Position numbers and translations under genes: made by a program. The notes under the pieces are model-generated. The model did no database searches and had not been told where the DNA came from. It saw only the letters and a list, made by a program, of their open reading frames with translations. Shown here piece by piece: positions 24,553 through 32,723 of a stretch of DNA of 41,841 nucleotides. Within the stretch, counting starts at the first letter, position 1. Every line of letters begins with the position of its first letter. The DNA comes from Labilithrix sp. (GTDB lineage Bacteria > Myxococcota_A > Polyangia > Polyangiales > Polyangiaceae): contig JAHBWC010000072.1 of NCBI GenBank assembly GCA_019637225.1, positions 1-41,841 on the forward strand, in the 5' to 3' direction.

Positions 24553-25830
24553 ATGCCGGCCGTCGTGATCGTGGGCGCTCAGTGGGGTGACGAGGGCAAG
24601 GGCAAGATCGTCGACATCTTCACCGAGCGCGCCGACATGGTCGTGCGCTACGGCGGAGGTCCGAACGCCGGCCACACGCTCGTCGTCGGCGACGAGAAGA
24701 TCGTCGTCCGCCTGGTCCCGAGCGGGGTCCTCCGCAAGGACGTCACCTGCGTGCTCGGCCAGGGCATGGTCATCGATCCGAAGAGCCTCGTCTCCGAGCT
24801 CGACGACCTCGAGGCGCGCGGCGTCGCCGCCGAGGGCCGGCTCGTCGTGTCCGATCGCGCGCACGCGATCCTCCCGTACCACGTGACGATCGACGGCCTC
24901 CGCGAGCAGGGCAAGGGCGCGATCGGCACGACGAAGCGCGGCGTCGGTCCCTGCTACGAGGACAAGGTCGCGCGCCGCGGCGTCACGCTCGGCGCGTTCC
25001 GCGACGCGGCGCGCCTCCGCGAGCTCGTCGGCCGCGCGCTCGAGGGCTGGGCGCCGATGCTCGCAGCGCTCGGCGATCGGGGCCCGACGGTCGACGAGGT
25101 GCTCGAGGCGATCGAGCCCACGCGCGCGCGCATCGTGAAGATGCTGGCCGCGACGCAGCCGCTCGTCGAGCGCGCGATCAAGGACCAGAAGCGCGTCGTC
25201 CTCGAGGGCGCGCAGGGCACCTTGCTCGACGTCGACCACGGCACCTATCCGTTCGTGACGTCGTCGACGCCGACGGCAGGCGGCGCGTGCGTGGGCGCCG
25301 GCGTCGGGCCGAGCCGCATCGACGAGGTCATCGGCCTCGTGAAGGCCTACACCACGCGCGTCGGCGGCGGCCCGTTCCCCACCGAGCTCCACGACGCCGT
25401 CGGCGACCGCATCCGCAAGGTCGGCGCCGAGTTCGGCTCCGTCACCGGCCGTCCGCGCCGCACGGGCTGGCTCGATCTCCCCGCGCTCCGCTACGCCGTC
25501 TCGGTCAACGGCCTCGACGGCCTCGCGCTCACCAAGCTCGACGTCCTCACCGGGCTCGACGAGGTCAAGGTCTGCGTCGCTTACGACACGCCCTCCGGCC
25601 GCACCGGCGACTTCCCGATCGACGAGCTCGACCGCGCCACGCCCGTGCTCGAGAGCTTCCGCGGCTGGAACGAGGAGCTCGGCAAGGCGCGCTCGATGGC
25701 CGAGCTGCCCGCCGCCGCGCGCGACTACCTCCGCTTCATCGAGTCCGAGGCGGGCTGCCCGATGGTCCTCGCGAGCATCGGTCCGCGGCGCGACGAGACC
25801 ATCGTCCTGCGCGATCCGTTCGCGGGCTGA
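24553..25830 (+). CDS. purA: Adenylosuccinate synthetase
   Basis: 425 residues, the normal length. Makes adenylosuccinate from IMP, aspartate and GTP in AMP synthesis; cytoplasmic. Diagnostic motifs: the P-loop-like GAQWGDEGKGKIVD with catalytic Asp13, NAGHT with catalytic His41, the GQGMVIDP segment, GTTKRGVGPCYEDKVAR, LEGAQGTLLDVDHGTYPFVTSS, and RTGWLDL near the C-terminus. ATG 24553 is preceded by GAAGGAG about 8 nt upstream, lying in the end of hisZ. Nothing unusual was noted in the enzyme. It is almost certainly co-transcribed with hisZ, linking purine and histidine synthesis, which share the AICAR branch. Confidence 0.97.
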   Translation: MPAVVIVGAQWGDEGKGKIVDIFTERADMVVRYGGGPNAGHTLVVGDEKIVVRLVPSGVLRKDVTCVLGQGMVIDPKSLVSELDDLEARGVAAEGRLVVSDRAHAILPYHVTIDGLREQGKGAIGTTKRGVGPCYEDKVARRGVTLGAFRDAARLRELVGRALEGWAPMLAALGDRGPTVDEVLEAIEPTRARIVKMLAATQPLVERAIKDQKRVVLEGAQGTLLDVDHGTYPFVTSSTPTAGGACVGAGVGPSRIDEVIGLVKAYTTRVGGGPFPTELHDAVGDRIRKVGAEFGSVTGRPRRTGWLDLPALRYAVSVNGLDGLALTKLDVLTGLDEVKVCVAYDTPSGRTGDFPIDELDRATPVLESFRGWNEELGKARSMAELPAAARDYLRFIESEAGCPMVLASIGPRRDETIVLRDPFAG

Positions 25831-25873
25831 GCGCGCTCGGCGCGCGCAGGATTGTGCGCTAGTTTCTCTACCG

Positions 25874-26848
25874 GTGCACGGCTCGGTCCTCGCGCTCGTC
25901 TGGTTGCTCCAGCCCGCGTCCACGCAGGGCGCGTTCGGGACCGCGCGCCCCGCGGAGTGCGGCGTGGCGGAGGGGCTCCGCGCCGCGAACGCCTGGGAGC
26001 GCGCGAAGGAGCCCAACCTCCGCCGCTACTGCGATCTCCTCGCCAGCGGCACCGCCAAGCTCGTCGGCTCCGGCTCGAGCGTCCTCGTGAACGAGGTCCC
26101 GCAGATCGCCGACGAGGCCGACAAGCTCCTGCCCGGACGCGCATCGCCCGCGGTCCTCAAGGGGCGCGCGCTGCTCCGCCTCGGCAGGCCCGAGGACGCG
26201 CTTCGCTCGCTCGACGAGGCCAAGCGGCGCGACGATCGCGCGCTCGACGATCCGGTCGCGCTCCTCGCGTGGGCGCGCTCGAACGCCCGCACGGGGCGCC
26301 TCGCGGCGGCCAGGGAGGCCTACCGCGCCGCGCTCCCGCGGACGTCGTCGCTGAGCGCGCAGGAGCGGGCGGCCGCCTCGTTCGAGGCCGGGATGACGGT
26401 GATGGCAGAGGGACCTGCCGGAATCGATGACGCCGTCGCGATGTTCCGCCAGGCGCGACGCGACGCCACCGACGCGATGCAGATCGCCTCCGTCGTCGGC
26501 CTCGCGCTCGCGCTCGACCGCGCGGGCCAGCGCGACGAGGCGAGGGCCGTGCTCGCCGAGCGCGTGCGCTCCGACGTGAAGCCGTACATGGCCGACCCGC
26601 GCGTCGCCGACGCGATGGCGGACGCGGGCGCGGCGCACGAGACCGACGCGCTCGTCGCGATCGCGCTCTCGCTCGACGGCGGAGCGCCCGCGAAGGACGC
26701 GTGGCGCCGGTACCTCGACGGCGCGGGCGGCAAGGGCCCGTGGGCCGACCACGCGCGCGAGCACGCGGGCGGGGCCGCGCCCGCGAAGAAGCCAGACGCG
26801 CCGCCGACACGTCCGGCGAAGGGCAAGCCCGGCGGAGGCGCCCGATGA
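25874..26848 (+). CDS. Exported TPR-repeat protein
   Basis: 324 residues from GTG 25874. The first 18 residues are hydrophobic (LALVWLLQPASTQG), probably a short signal peptide. Helical pairs typical of TPR follow: VLKGRALLRLGRPEDALRSL, LLAWARSNARTGRLAAAREA, AAASFEAGMTVMAEGP and QIASVVGLALALDRAGQRDE. Two cysteines, Cys29 and Cys53, flank the first helix. The C-terminus is a basic Lys/Pro/Ala tail. TPR proteins hold other proteins; the partner is not evident. Its stop overlaps the ATG of the next TPR gene (ATGA), and that gene in turn overlaps a TIGR02757-family gene, so three genes are translationally coupled. Confidence 0.75.
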   Translation: MHGSVLALVWLLQPASTQGAFGTARPAECGVAEGLRAANAWERAKEPNLRRYCDLLASGTAKLVGSGSSVLVNEVPQIADEADKLLPGRASPAVLKGRALLRLGRPEDALRSLDEAKRRDDRALDDPVALLAWARSNARTGRLAAAREAYRAALPRTSSLSAQERAAASFEAGMTVMAEGPAGIDDAVAMFRQARRDATDAMQIASVVGLALALDRAGQRDEARAVLAERVRSDVKPYMADPRVADAMADAGAAHETDALVAIALSLDGGAPAKDAWRRYLDGAGGKGPWADHAREHAGGAAPAKKPDAPPTRPAKGKPGGGAR

Positions 26849-27840
26849 AGCGCCTCGGCGTCGTCGGCGCCGCGCTCGTCCTCGCGTGCGCGTCGTCGGC
26901 GCGCGCGGACACGCCGCCGTCGATGTGGGAGCGCGCGCGCGATCCCGAGGCCGCCGAGGCCTTCGACCTCCACCAGGCGGTTCAGCGGAGGCTCATCCGC
27001 ACCGCGATCGCCGCGGTCGACTTCGGCGAGCGCGGCCGCGTGCTCGCGATGCTCCAGCGCGCCGGCGCCGAGCGGAGCAAGAGCGCGCTCCTCCGGTTCG
27101 ACCTCGGGCACGTCTACGTGCTCCTCGACGACCACGCGCGCGCCGCGCAGGTCCTCGACGCCGCGGTCAAGGCGTTCCCCGACCACCCGGCCGTCGATCA
27201 AGCGTGGCTCCGCCTCGCGCTCGCGTGCGGGCACCTCGGCGATCACGCGTGCGAGCGACGGGCGTACGTCGAGGTGCTGCGGCGCGAGACCGAAGAGCTC
27301 ATGCGCGCCACGCCGACCCTGAACCTCGCCGAGACGGAGATGCACCTCGGCGACCTCAAGGAGGCGATCGCCGGCTACCGCGAGGCGCTCCGCATCGCCG
27401 GGCGCGTGCCCGCGCGCGAGACGGCGCCGCTCGCGACGTGGGGCCTCGCCGTCGCGCTCGATCGCTCGGGCGACGGGCTCGCCGCCGAGAAGGAGGCGCG
27501 CTTTGCGCTCGAGATGCAGCACTCGATGGGCCTGCCGCGCCTGCTCCGTAGCACCGACGTCTTCTTCGTCCCCGACTACGAGATCCACTGGTACGAGGGA
27601 CTCGGCGCGGCGGCGCGCGCGCGCGCGGCGACTTCCCCGCGCGAGGCGACGGCGTTCTGGGGCCAGGCCGAGAGGTCGTTCGCCGCCTACGTGAGAGGCG
27701 CCGAGAGCAAGCACGATCGCTGGCTCGCGATCGCGAAGGCGCGCCTGGCCGAGGCGCAGGCCGAGCGCGCACGCGCGGAGAAGCGCGCGCCGAGCGAGAA
27801 GCCGCGGCGCGAGCCGCTCGATCAGGACCTCCAGCTGTGA
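26845..27840 (+). CDS. Exported TPR-repeat protein
   Basis: 331 residues from ATG 26845, chosen because it overlaps the upstream stop (ATGA) and begins a clean signal peptide (KRLGVVGAALVLACASSARA, cut before DTPPS). The frame is open further upstream but runs antiparallel to the preceding coding sequence's logic. TPR-like helices cover most of the protein: ALLRFDLGHVYVLLDDHARA, DQAWLRLALACGHLGDHACE, LNLAETEMHLGDLKEAIAGY and LATWGLAVALDRSGDGLAAE. Residues near 225-245 (DVFFVPDYEIHWYEGLG) form a conspicuous aromatic stretch not typical of TPRs. The C-terminus is basic and charged. Probably periplasmic; function unknown. Its stop overlaps the GTG of the next gene (GTGA). Confidence 0.78.
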   Translation: MKRLGVVGAALVLACASSARADTPPSMWERARDPEAAEAFDLHQAVQRRLIRTAIAAVDFGERGRVLAMLQRAGAERSKSALLRFDLGHVYVLLDDHARAAQVLDAAVKAFPDHPAVDQAWLRLALACGHLGDHACERRAYVEVLRRETEELMRATPTLNLAETEMHLGDLKEAIAGYREALRIAGRVPARETAPLATWGLAVALDRSGDGLAAEKEARFALEMQHSMGLPRLLRSTDVFFVPDYEIHWYEGLGAAARARAATSPREATAFWGQAERSFAAYVRGAESKHDRWLAIAKARLAEAQAERARAEKRAPSEKPRREPLDQDLQL

Positions 27841-28847
27841 GGCAGGCCGAGCGCGCCGACGCGATCAAGGCGACGCTCGACGGCGTCCGGGGCCGCGAGG
27901 ACCTCCGCGCGCGCCGGGGGAACGATCCGGTCGACTTCGTCCACGAGTACACGCGCCGCGCCGATCGCGAGCTCGTCGCGCTCGTGGCGGCGAACCTCGC
28001 GTTCGGCAACGTGAAGGCCATCCGGATGAAGGTCCGGGACCTGCTGGAGCGCGTGGGCCCGAGCCCGGCGAAGGCCGCCGACGACGAGGCCCGCCTCCAC
28101 GCCGCGCTCGACGGCTGGAAGCACCGCGTCTTCAAGGGCGAGGACGTCGCGCGGCTCCTCGCCGGCGCGCGCCGCGTGCAGCGCGAGGAGGGCTCGCTCG
28201 GCCAGGCGTTCGCGCGGGCGCTCCGCGAGGCCGACCGGACCGCTCCTTCCGAGCACGAGGGCCTGCGTGAGGCGCTCGCGTCGTTTTGCGATCGCATCCG
28301 CGTCGCCGGGGGGCTCCCGCTGCCGGGGCAGTCGAAGAAGACCGACCGCCGCGGCCCGGTGAACCTCCTGTCGAACGCTCGCGCGGGTGGGGGAGCGAAG
28401 CGCCTCCTCTTGTTCCTGCGCTGGATGGTCCGGCCGTCGGACGGCATCGACCTCGGGCTCTGGCCGATCCCGGCGCGGCGCCTGCTCATGCCGGTCGACG
28501 TCCACATCCACAAGCTGTCGCGGAACCTCGGCTTCACCAAGCGCGCCGACGTATCGTGGAAGACCGCGGTCGAGATCACCACGGCTCTCGCGCGGTACGA
28601 CGCGGACGATCCGACGCGCTACGACTTCTCGCTGTGCCACATGGGGATGCTCCAGCGCTGCCCGTCGCGCCGGGACCCCGTCCGCTGCGAGGGCTGCGGC
28701 GTGAAGCCGGTGTGCATCCGCTGGCGCGGCGGGGCTCGCGGCGGGGAGCGGCCGAGGGCGCGCGCCCAGGCGACGGGGAGCGCGACGCCGTCCGCCTCGA
28801 GGTCGACCGCCTCCGCGGCGGAGCCGTCTAAAAAAAGAACGGCGTGA
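27837..28847 (+). CDS. TIGR02757 (DUF2400) family protein, HhH-GPD-like with Fe-S-type cysteines
   Basis: 336 residues from GTG 27837, which overlaps the preceding stop (GTGA). Family hallmarks are DFVHEYTRRADRELVALVAANLAFGN near the N-terminus (quoted in full only to its core) and LLMPVDVHIHKLSRNLGF. The latter resembles the P-V-D-x-H segment of HhH-GPD DNA glycosylases (Asp221 at the catalytic place). Near the C-terminus, Cys275-x8-Cys284-x2-Cys287-x5-Cys293 resembles the endonuclease III iron-sulfur loop. A tail of about 35 Arg/Ala/Ser-rich residues follows. The family has no proven function; a DNA-repair or nucleic-acid-binding role is inferred. Being coupled to two exported TPR genes is unexpected for a cytoplasmic DNA enzyme. 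Confidence 0.85.
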   Translation: MRQAERADAIKATLDGVRGREDLRARRGNDPVDFVHEYTRRADRELVALVAANLAFGNVKAIRMKVRDLLERVGPSPAKAADDEARLHAALDGWKHRVFKGEDVARLLAGARRVQREEGSLGQAFARALREADRTAPSEHEGLREALASFCDRIRVAGGLPLPGQSKKTDRRGPVNLLSNARAGGGAKRLLLFLRWMVRPSDGIDLGLWPIPARRLLMPVDVHIHKLSRNLGFTKRADVSWKTAVEITTALARYDADDPTRYDFSLCHMGMLQRCPSRRDPVRCEGCGVKPVCIRWRGGARGGERPRARAQATGSATPSASRSTASAAEPSKKRTA

Positions 28848-28910
28848 CTTTGCATGCGATCTGGTGAGATCCTGTTGCGGCTGGGCTCGCCGCCCACGAA
28901 GACCGGGTAG

Positions 28911-30044
28911 ATGGCCGCCAAGAAACAATTCCCGCTCGACGCGCTTCGAACCGATGGCTGGTTCGAGCGCATCGGCGAGGGCATCGGAAGCTTCCAGGCG
29001 CTTTGCGAGATCGTCGGTGAGCGCTTCTTCGCGTTCTCGATCATCGTCGGCGCGCGCATCACCGCGCTCACGATCGACCGGCGCAGTCCGGACCAGACGC
29101 TGGTCGACTTCGTCGTCGGCTCGGCCGAAGCGGACGGCGACCTCGAGCCCCAGCGCCTGACGCTCGCGGACTTCCGGCGCCGCCTCGTCGGCGCGCTCCT
29201 CGTCGAGGAAGAGAAGCACGCGCCCGCGCCCGAGCGCGACACCGACATCGAGGCGATCCAGCTCTACATCGGCGTGCGCTACCTGTTGCTCGCGCCGCTC
29301 TACGGCTACTCGCTCGTGACGCTCGCCCTCGGAGGCAGCAAGGACAGCGAGCCCGAGATCACGGTCCTGCACGACGGCGTCGAGGAGAAGCACGAGCTCG
29401 ACGCGTTCCGTCTCCGCGTGCGCGCGCACGTGCGCGAGGAGCTCGATCGCGTCACGACCGGCGCACGCTCGGCGATCGATCTGTCGAAGGTCGCGGAGGC
29501 CGAGGGCTGCGCGCTCCGCAAGGAGTGGCCGAAGGTCATCGCGCTGCTCGGGACCTGGCCGGCCCCGCTCGCCATCTTCCTCCGTACTCCGGAGGGACAG
29601 ATGCTCGCCCCCGAGGCGCGCGCGCTCATCGCGAAGGGGCTCGGGCTCCTCGGCTCGGCGTGCGTGCACGTCGGCGAGATCGAGCAGGCGGAGGAAGTCT
29701 TCCGAATCGGCATCCAGTACGCCCAGGAGGGCATGGCCGCCGCGGAGCTCTTCAGGCGCCTCGGTGAGGCGCTCCTCCTCAACGATCGTCCGGGCGAGGC
29801 GATCGGTCCGCTTCGCCGTTCGCTCGCCTTCGGCGGTCTCCCGCAGGAAGTGCTGCCGCCGCTCGCGCGCGCGTTCATCCAGCGTGGGCGCTACGTCGCC
29901 GCGTTCGCGTGCCTGAAGGACGCGCTCGCCGCCGGCGCCGTCGAGAAGGAGCTCGCCGACGACATCCGCGAGGTCGAGACCCGGCTCGGGCCGGCGCTCA
30001 CGGCGTGGAAGGCGAAGCTCCTCACGGTCGACAAGGCGAGCTGA
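28911..30044 (+). CDS. TPR-containing cytoplasmic hypothetical protein
   Basis: 377 residues starting MAAKKQFPLDAL at ATG 28911. No signal peptide. The first 200 residues are a mixed alpha/beta region (FSIIVGARITALTIDRRS, DIEAIQLYIGVRYLLLAPLY, SLVTLALGG) of no recognised family. From about 235 TPR-like helices follow: IAKGLGLLGSACVHVGEIEQ, AELFRRLGEALLLNDRPGEA, and PPLARAFIQRGRYVAAFACL. It may be co-transcribed with the gene upstream, 63 bp away. Downstream lies an 11-bp-stem inverted repeat, so transcription may end before the kinase module B. Function unknown. Confidence 0.75.
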   Translation: MAAKKQFPLDALRTDGWFERIGEGIGSFQALCEIVGERFFAFSIIVGARITALTIDRRSPDQTLVDFVVGSAEADGDLEPQRLTLADFRRRLVGALLVEEEKHAPAPERDTDIEAIQLYIGVRYLLLAPLYGYSLVTLALGGSKDSEPEITVLHDGVEEKHELDAFRLRVRAHVREELDRVTTGARSAIDLSKVAEAEGCALRKEWPKVIALLGTWPAPLAIFLRTPEGQMLAPEARALIAKGLGLLGSACVHVGEIEQAEEVFRIGIQYAQEGMAAAELFRRLGEALLLNDRPGEAIGPLRRSLAFGGLPQEVLPPLARAFIQRGRYVAAFACLKDALAAGAVEKELADDIREVETRLGPALTAWKAKLLTVDKAS

Positions 30045-30055
30045 CCCGCGGGCGG

Positions 30056-30085
30056 CGTTCCCGCCGGCGAATTTCGGCGGGAACG
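30056..30085. repeat. Perfect inverted repeat, 11-bp stem with 8-nt loop
   Basis: CGTTCCCGCCG (30056-30066) is followed by an 8-nt A/T-rich loop and its exact reverse complement CGGCGGGAACG (30075-30085), 12 nt after the stop of the TPR gene. The RNA hairpin would be very stable. No run of T follows, so a classical intrinsic terminator is not proven; it may stall polymerase, protect the 3' end, or bind a regulator of the kinase gene that starts 184 bp downstream. Confidence 0.6.
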
Positions 30086-30268
30086 TTGCGTCGTTGCCCG
30101 GCGTACTCCCTCGTAGCGGGTGGCCGGTCGACCCGGCGCTGCCGCGGACGCGTGGGTGGTGCCGCGCACATCCGGGCACGGATCTGCGTCACGCTCATAC
30201 CTGAATCTTCGGATGTTCGGCCGCACGTTTGGGTCGAACGACATTGCGGCACCTGATAGGTTGGAAGG

Positions 30269-31726
30269 ATGGACGTCGACTGCGGTTCCGCTCGAGACAG
30301 ACTCGGGCGGACACTCGGCGGAAAGTATCAGCTGAAGTCGGTCCTCGGCGCAGGGGGGACCGCGGTCGTGTATCGCGCGCAGACCATCGACGGTCTCGAG
30401 TTCGCGGTCAAAGTCCTCCACGACCACCTGAGTCGGAGCGAAGAGGTCTGTCGGCGATTCGTCCGCGAGGGTCAGCTCGGTAACGTGCTCGATCACTCGG
30501 GCACCGTCCGCGTGCTCGATCACGGATCGACCGAGGAAGGCTGTCCCTACCTCGTGCTCGAGTTCCTCGAGGGCGAGTCGCTCGAAGAGCGCCGCGTTCG
30601 CGTCGGCGGAAGGCTCGAGCTCTGGGAGACGCTCGACTTCTGCGATCAGCTCCTCGCGGTGCTCGAGATCGCCCACGCGAAGAGCATCGTCCACCGCGAC
30701 ATCAAGCCGTCGAACCTGTTCGTCACCAAGGCGGGCCGCCTCAAGGTGCTCGACTTCGGCATCGCGCGCCTGGTCGACGACACGTCCGCGACGTCCACCA
30801 AGACGGGGCAGATGGTCGGGACGCCCGCGTTCATGCCGCCGGAGCAAGCGCTCTCGCGCCCGCGCGACGTCGACGCGCGCACGGACATCTGGTCGGTGGG
30901 CGCGACGCTCTTCACGCTGCTCTCCGGCGAGCACGTTCACATCGCCGAGACCAGCTCCGAGCACCTCGTGAAGGCAGCGACGCTCCACGCGCGCTCGCTC
31001 GCGCGGGCGCTCCCCGGCGTGCCGGCGAACGTCGAGTCGCTCGTCGCGGGCTGCCTCGCGTTCGACAAGGCCGAGCGCTGGTCGTCGGCGACGGACATGC
31101 GCGCCGAGCTCTCGCACGTGCGCGCCGATCCGGGGCGGAGCATCGGGACGTCGACGTCGCCGCCGCCCGAGCGCACGCCGAGCAGCGCGAGCATGCCGAC
31201 GTTCGTGACCGCGGGCGACTTGCCGGCGCCGAGCAGCCGTCGCATGCCGACGTCGAGCCGCCGCTCGCCGCTGCCGTTCGCCCGCGACGAGAAGAGCGGC
31301 GATCTCGACGCGAACATGTCGCTCACGTCGAACCCCGGCGCGTACGACCTCGTTCGCCCGCGGCGCCGGTGGGTCCTCCCCGTGGCGGTCGCGTCGACGC
31401 TGCTGTTCGTCCTCACGGGCGTCGTCGCGTTGGTGCTCGCCGTCCGCACCACGACGCCGCCTTCGGCCGCGGTCGCGTCGACGTCGACCCACGACAAGCG
31501 CGCCGTCGAGCTCCCGCCGCCGGCGCCGGTCGCCGAGCCGACCGACACCGCGCCGAGCACCGAGCCCGCGCCGCCCGTGGTCGTCGCTTCGGCGGCCTCG
31601 TCGGCGCCCCGGACCGTCGTGACGAGCGCGTCTCCGAACGCGACGCAGGCCCCGGCGGCGCGGCCGTCCGTCAAGCGGCCGCCGGCGGCGCCGACGTCAC
31701 GCAAGGACCTCTACCGTCCGTTCTGA
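30269..31726 (+). CDS. Transmembrane Ser/Thr protein kinase (module B)
   Basis: 485 residues from ATG 30269, which has GGAAGG directly upstream. Kinase domain at about 18-285: glycine loop GAGGTA (27-32), Lys48 in FAVKVL, catalytic HRDIKPSN (Asp144), DFG (162-164), activation segment GTPAFMPPEQ, TDIWSVG. The linker (about 290-365) is rich in Ser, Pro, Thr and Arg, with several possible phosphorylation sites. One membrane segment (about 368-392, VLPVAVASTLLFVLTGVVALVL) is followed by an outside tail of 90 residues, rich in Pro, Ala, Thr and Val, with no known sensor domain. It shares layout with the kinase at 20560 but only moderate sequence similarity. A TPR/PEGA-like gene and a lipoprotein follow closely. 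Confidence 0.93.
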   Translation: MDVDCGSARDRLGRTLGGKYQLKSVLGAGGTAVVYRAQTIDGLEFAVKVLHDHLSRSEEVCRRFVREGQLGNVLDHSGTVRVLDHGSTEEGCPYLVLEFLEGESLEERRVRVGGRLELWETLDFCDQLLAVLEIAHAKSIVHRDIKPSNLFVTKAGRLKVLDFGIARLVDDTSATSTKTGQMVGTPAFMPPEQALSRPRDVDARTDIWSVGATLFTLLSGEHVHIAETSSEHLVKAATLHARSLARALPGVPANVESLVAGCLAFDKAERWSSATDMRAELSHVRADPGRSIGTSTSPPPERTPSSASMPTFVTAGDLPAPSSRRMPTSSRRSPLPFARDEKSGDLDANMSLTSNPGAYDLVRPRRRWVLPVAVASTLLFVLTGVVALVLAVRTTTPPSAAVASTSTHDKRAVELPPPAPVAEPTDTAPSTEPAPPVVVASAASSAPRTVVTSASPNATQAPAARPSVKRPPAAPTSRKDLYRPF

Positions 31727-31781
31727 CGTCGCGAGCACATCCTTTCGCCCAAGCCGACGCGGTCCGGTTAGAATGGCTCAT

Positions 31782-32723
31782 ATGCGCATCGGCGCCTGCG
31801 CCATCGCTGCAGCGGTCCTCCTCTGGCACCTCCCGGCAGCGGCGGGCGATCCGGCGAGCGCGCGCGAGCAGCTGAAGATCGGCTACCTCCTCGCGCAGGA
31901 CAACAAGTGCGACGAGGCGCTCCCGCACCTCCTCGAGAGCCTGCGCCTCGATCCGAAGGCGATCACGCTGATCAACCTCGCCGACTGCGAGGAGAAGGTC
32001 GGCAAGCTCAGCGACGCGATGAGCCACTGGGTCGACGCGCGCGCGCGCGCTCAGTCGGAGGGCCTCCGTCCGATCGAGGAGGAGGCGACCGCCCGCGCGA
32101 CGGCGCTCGAGCCGCGGCTCGCGCGCCTCACGATCGTGCTCGCGCCGAGCGCGCCGAAGGACGCCGTGGTCGAGCGCGACGGCGTCGTGCTCGGAGCGCC
32201 GTCGATGGGGATCCCGCTGCCGCTCGATCCGGGCGCGCACACGATCGTCGTCAAGGTGAAGGGCCGCGACGACGCGACCACGCGGCTCGCGCTCGTCGAG
32301 GGCGAAGCGAAGCGCGTCGAGCTCGAGGCGGGTCCGCTCGCGGCCGGGACGGCGCCTCCGCCTCCGCCCGTCGGCGAGCCCACGACCAAGGCACCGATGA
32401 GCCCGCTCGTCTTCATCGGGTTCGGCGTGGCCGCGGCGGGCGTCGCCGCGGGGTCGGTCACCGGCGTGATGGCGCTCGGCGCCGGCAGCGACGCCAAGAG
32501 CGCGTGTCCGGACCTCCGCTGCACGGACGCGGGCGCGCTCGACGACGTCGGGACGGGGCGGACGCTCGGCACGGTCTCGACGATCTCGTTCATCGTCGCC
32601 GGCGCGGGAGCGGCGGTCGGCGTCTACGGCCTCCTGTTCGCCAAGCCCTCGGCGACGAAGCCCGCGCCGAGCGTCGGCGTCTCCGTCACGCCGGCGAGCG
32701 TCGCGCTGCGGGGGAGCTTCTGA
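31782..32723 (+). CDS. Exported TPR/PEGA-like protein with two C-terminal membrane segments (module B partner)
   Basis: 313 residues from ATG 31782; an in-frame ATG at 31773 would add three residues. Signal peptide to about residue 20 (LWHLPAAAG). TPR-like helices (LKIGYLLAQDNKCDEALPHL, AITLINLADCEEKVGKLSDA) are followed by a PEGA-like beta repeat (ARLTIVLAPSAPKDAVVERD, DPGAHTIVVKVKGRD). A Pro-rich linker then leads to two hydrophobic segments (VFIGFGVAAAGVAAGSVTG and STISFIVAGAGAAVGVYGLL), separated by a loop with two cysteines. It ends SVALRGSF. The order of parts, the S/TVTGxM and VSTI.F wording around the membrane segments, and the LRGxF end match the module A protein at 22140. TAGAAT at 31770-31775 is a possible -10 box. 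Confidence 0.83.
   Translation: MRIGACAIAAAVLLWHLPAAAGDPASAREQLKIGYLLAQDNKCDEALPHLLESLRLDPKAITLINLADCEEKVGKLSDAMSHWVDARARAQSEGLRPIEEEATARATALEPRLARLTIVLAPSAPKDAVVERDGVVLGAPSMGIPLPLDPGAHTIVVKVKGRDDATTRLALVEGEAKRVELEAGPLAAGTAPPPPPVGEPTTKAPMSPLVFIGFGVAAAGVAAGSVTGVMALGAGSDAKSACPDLRCTDAGALDDVGTGRTLGTVSTISFIVAGAGAAVGVYGLLFAKPSATKPAPSVGVSVTPASVALRGSF

Noticed and set aside
28820..28850. Intrinsic terminator formed by GCCGT, an A run and ACGGC
   Set aside because: The element is inside the end of the coding region, has an A run in the loop rather than a T run after the stem, and only five base pairs.
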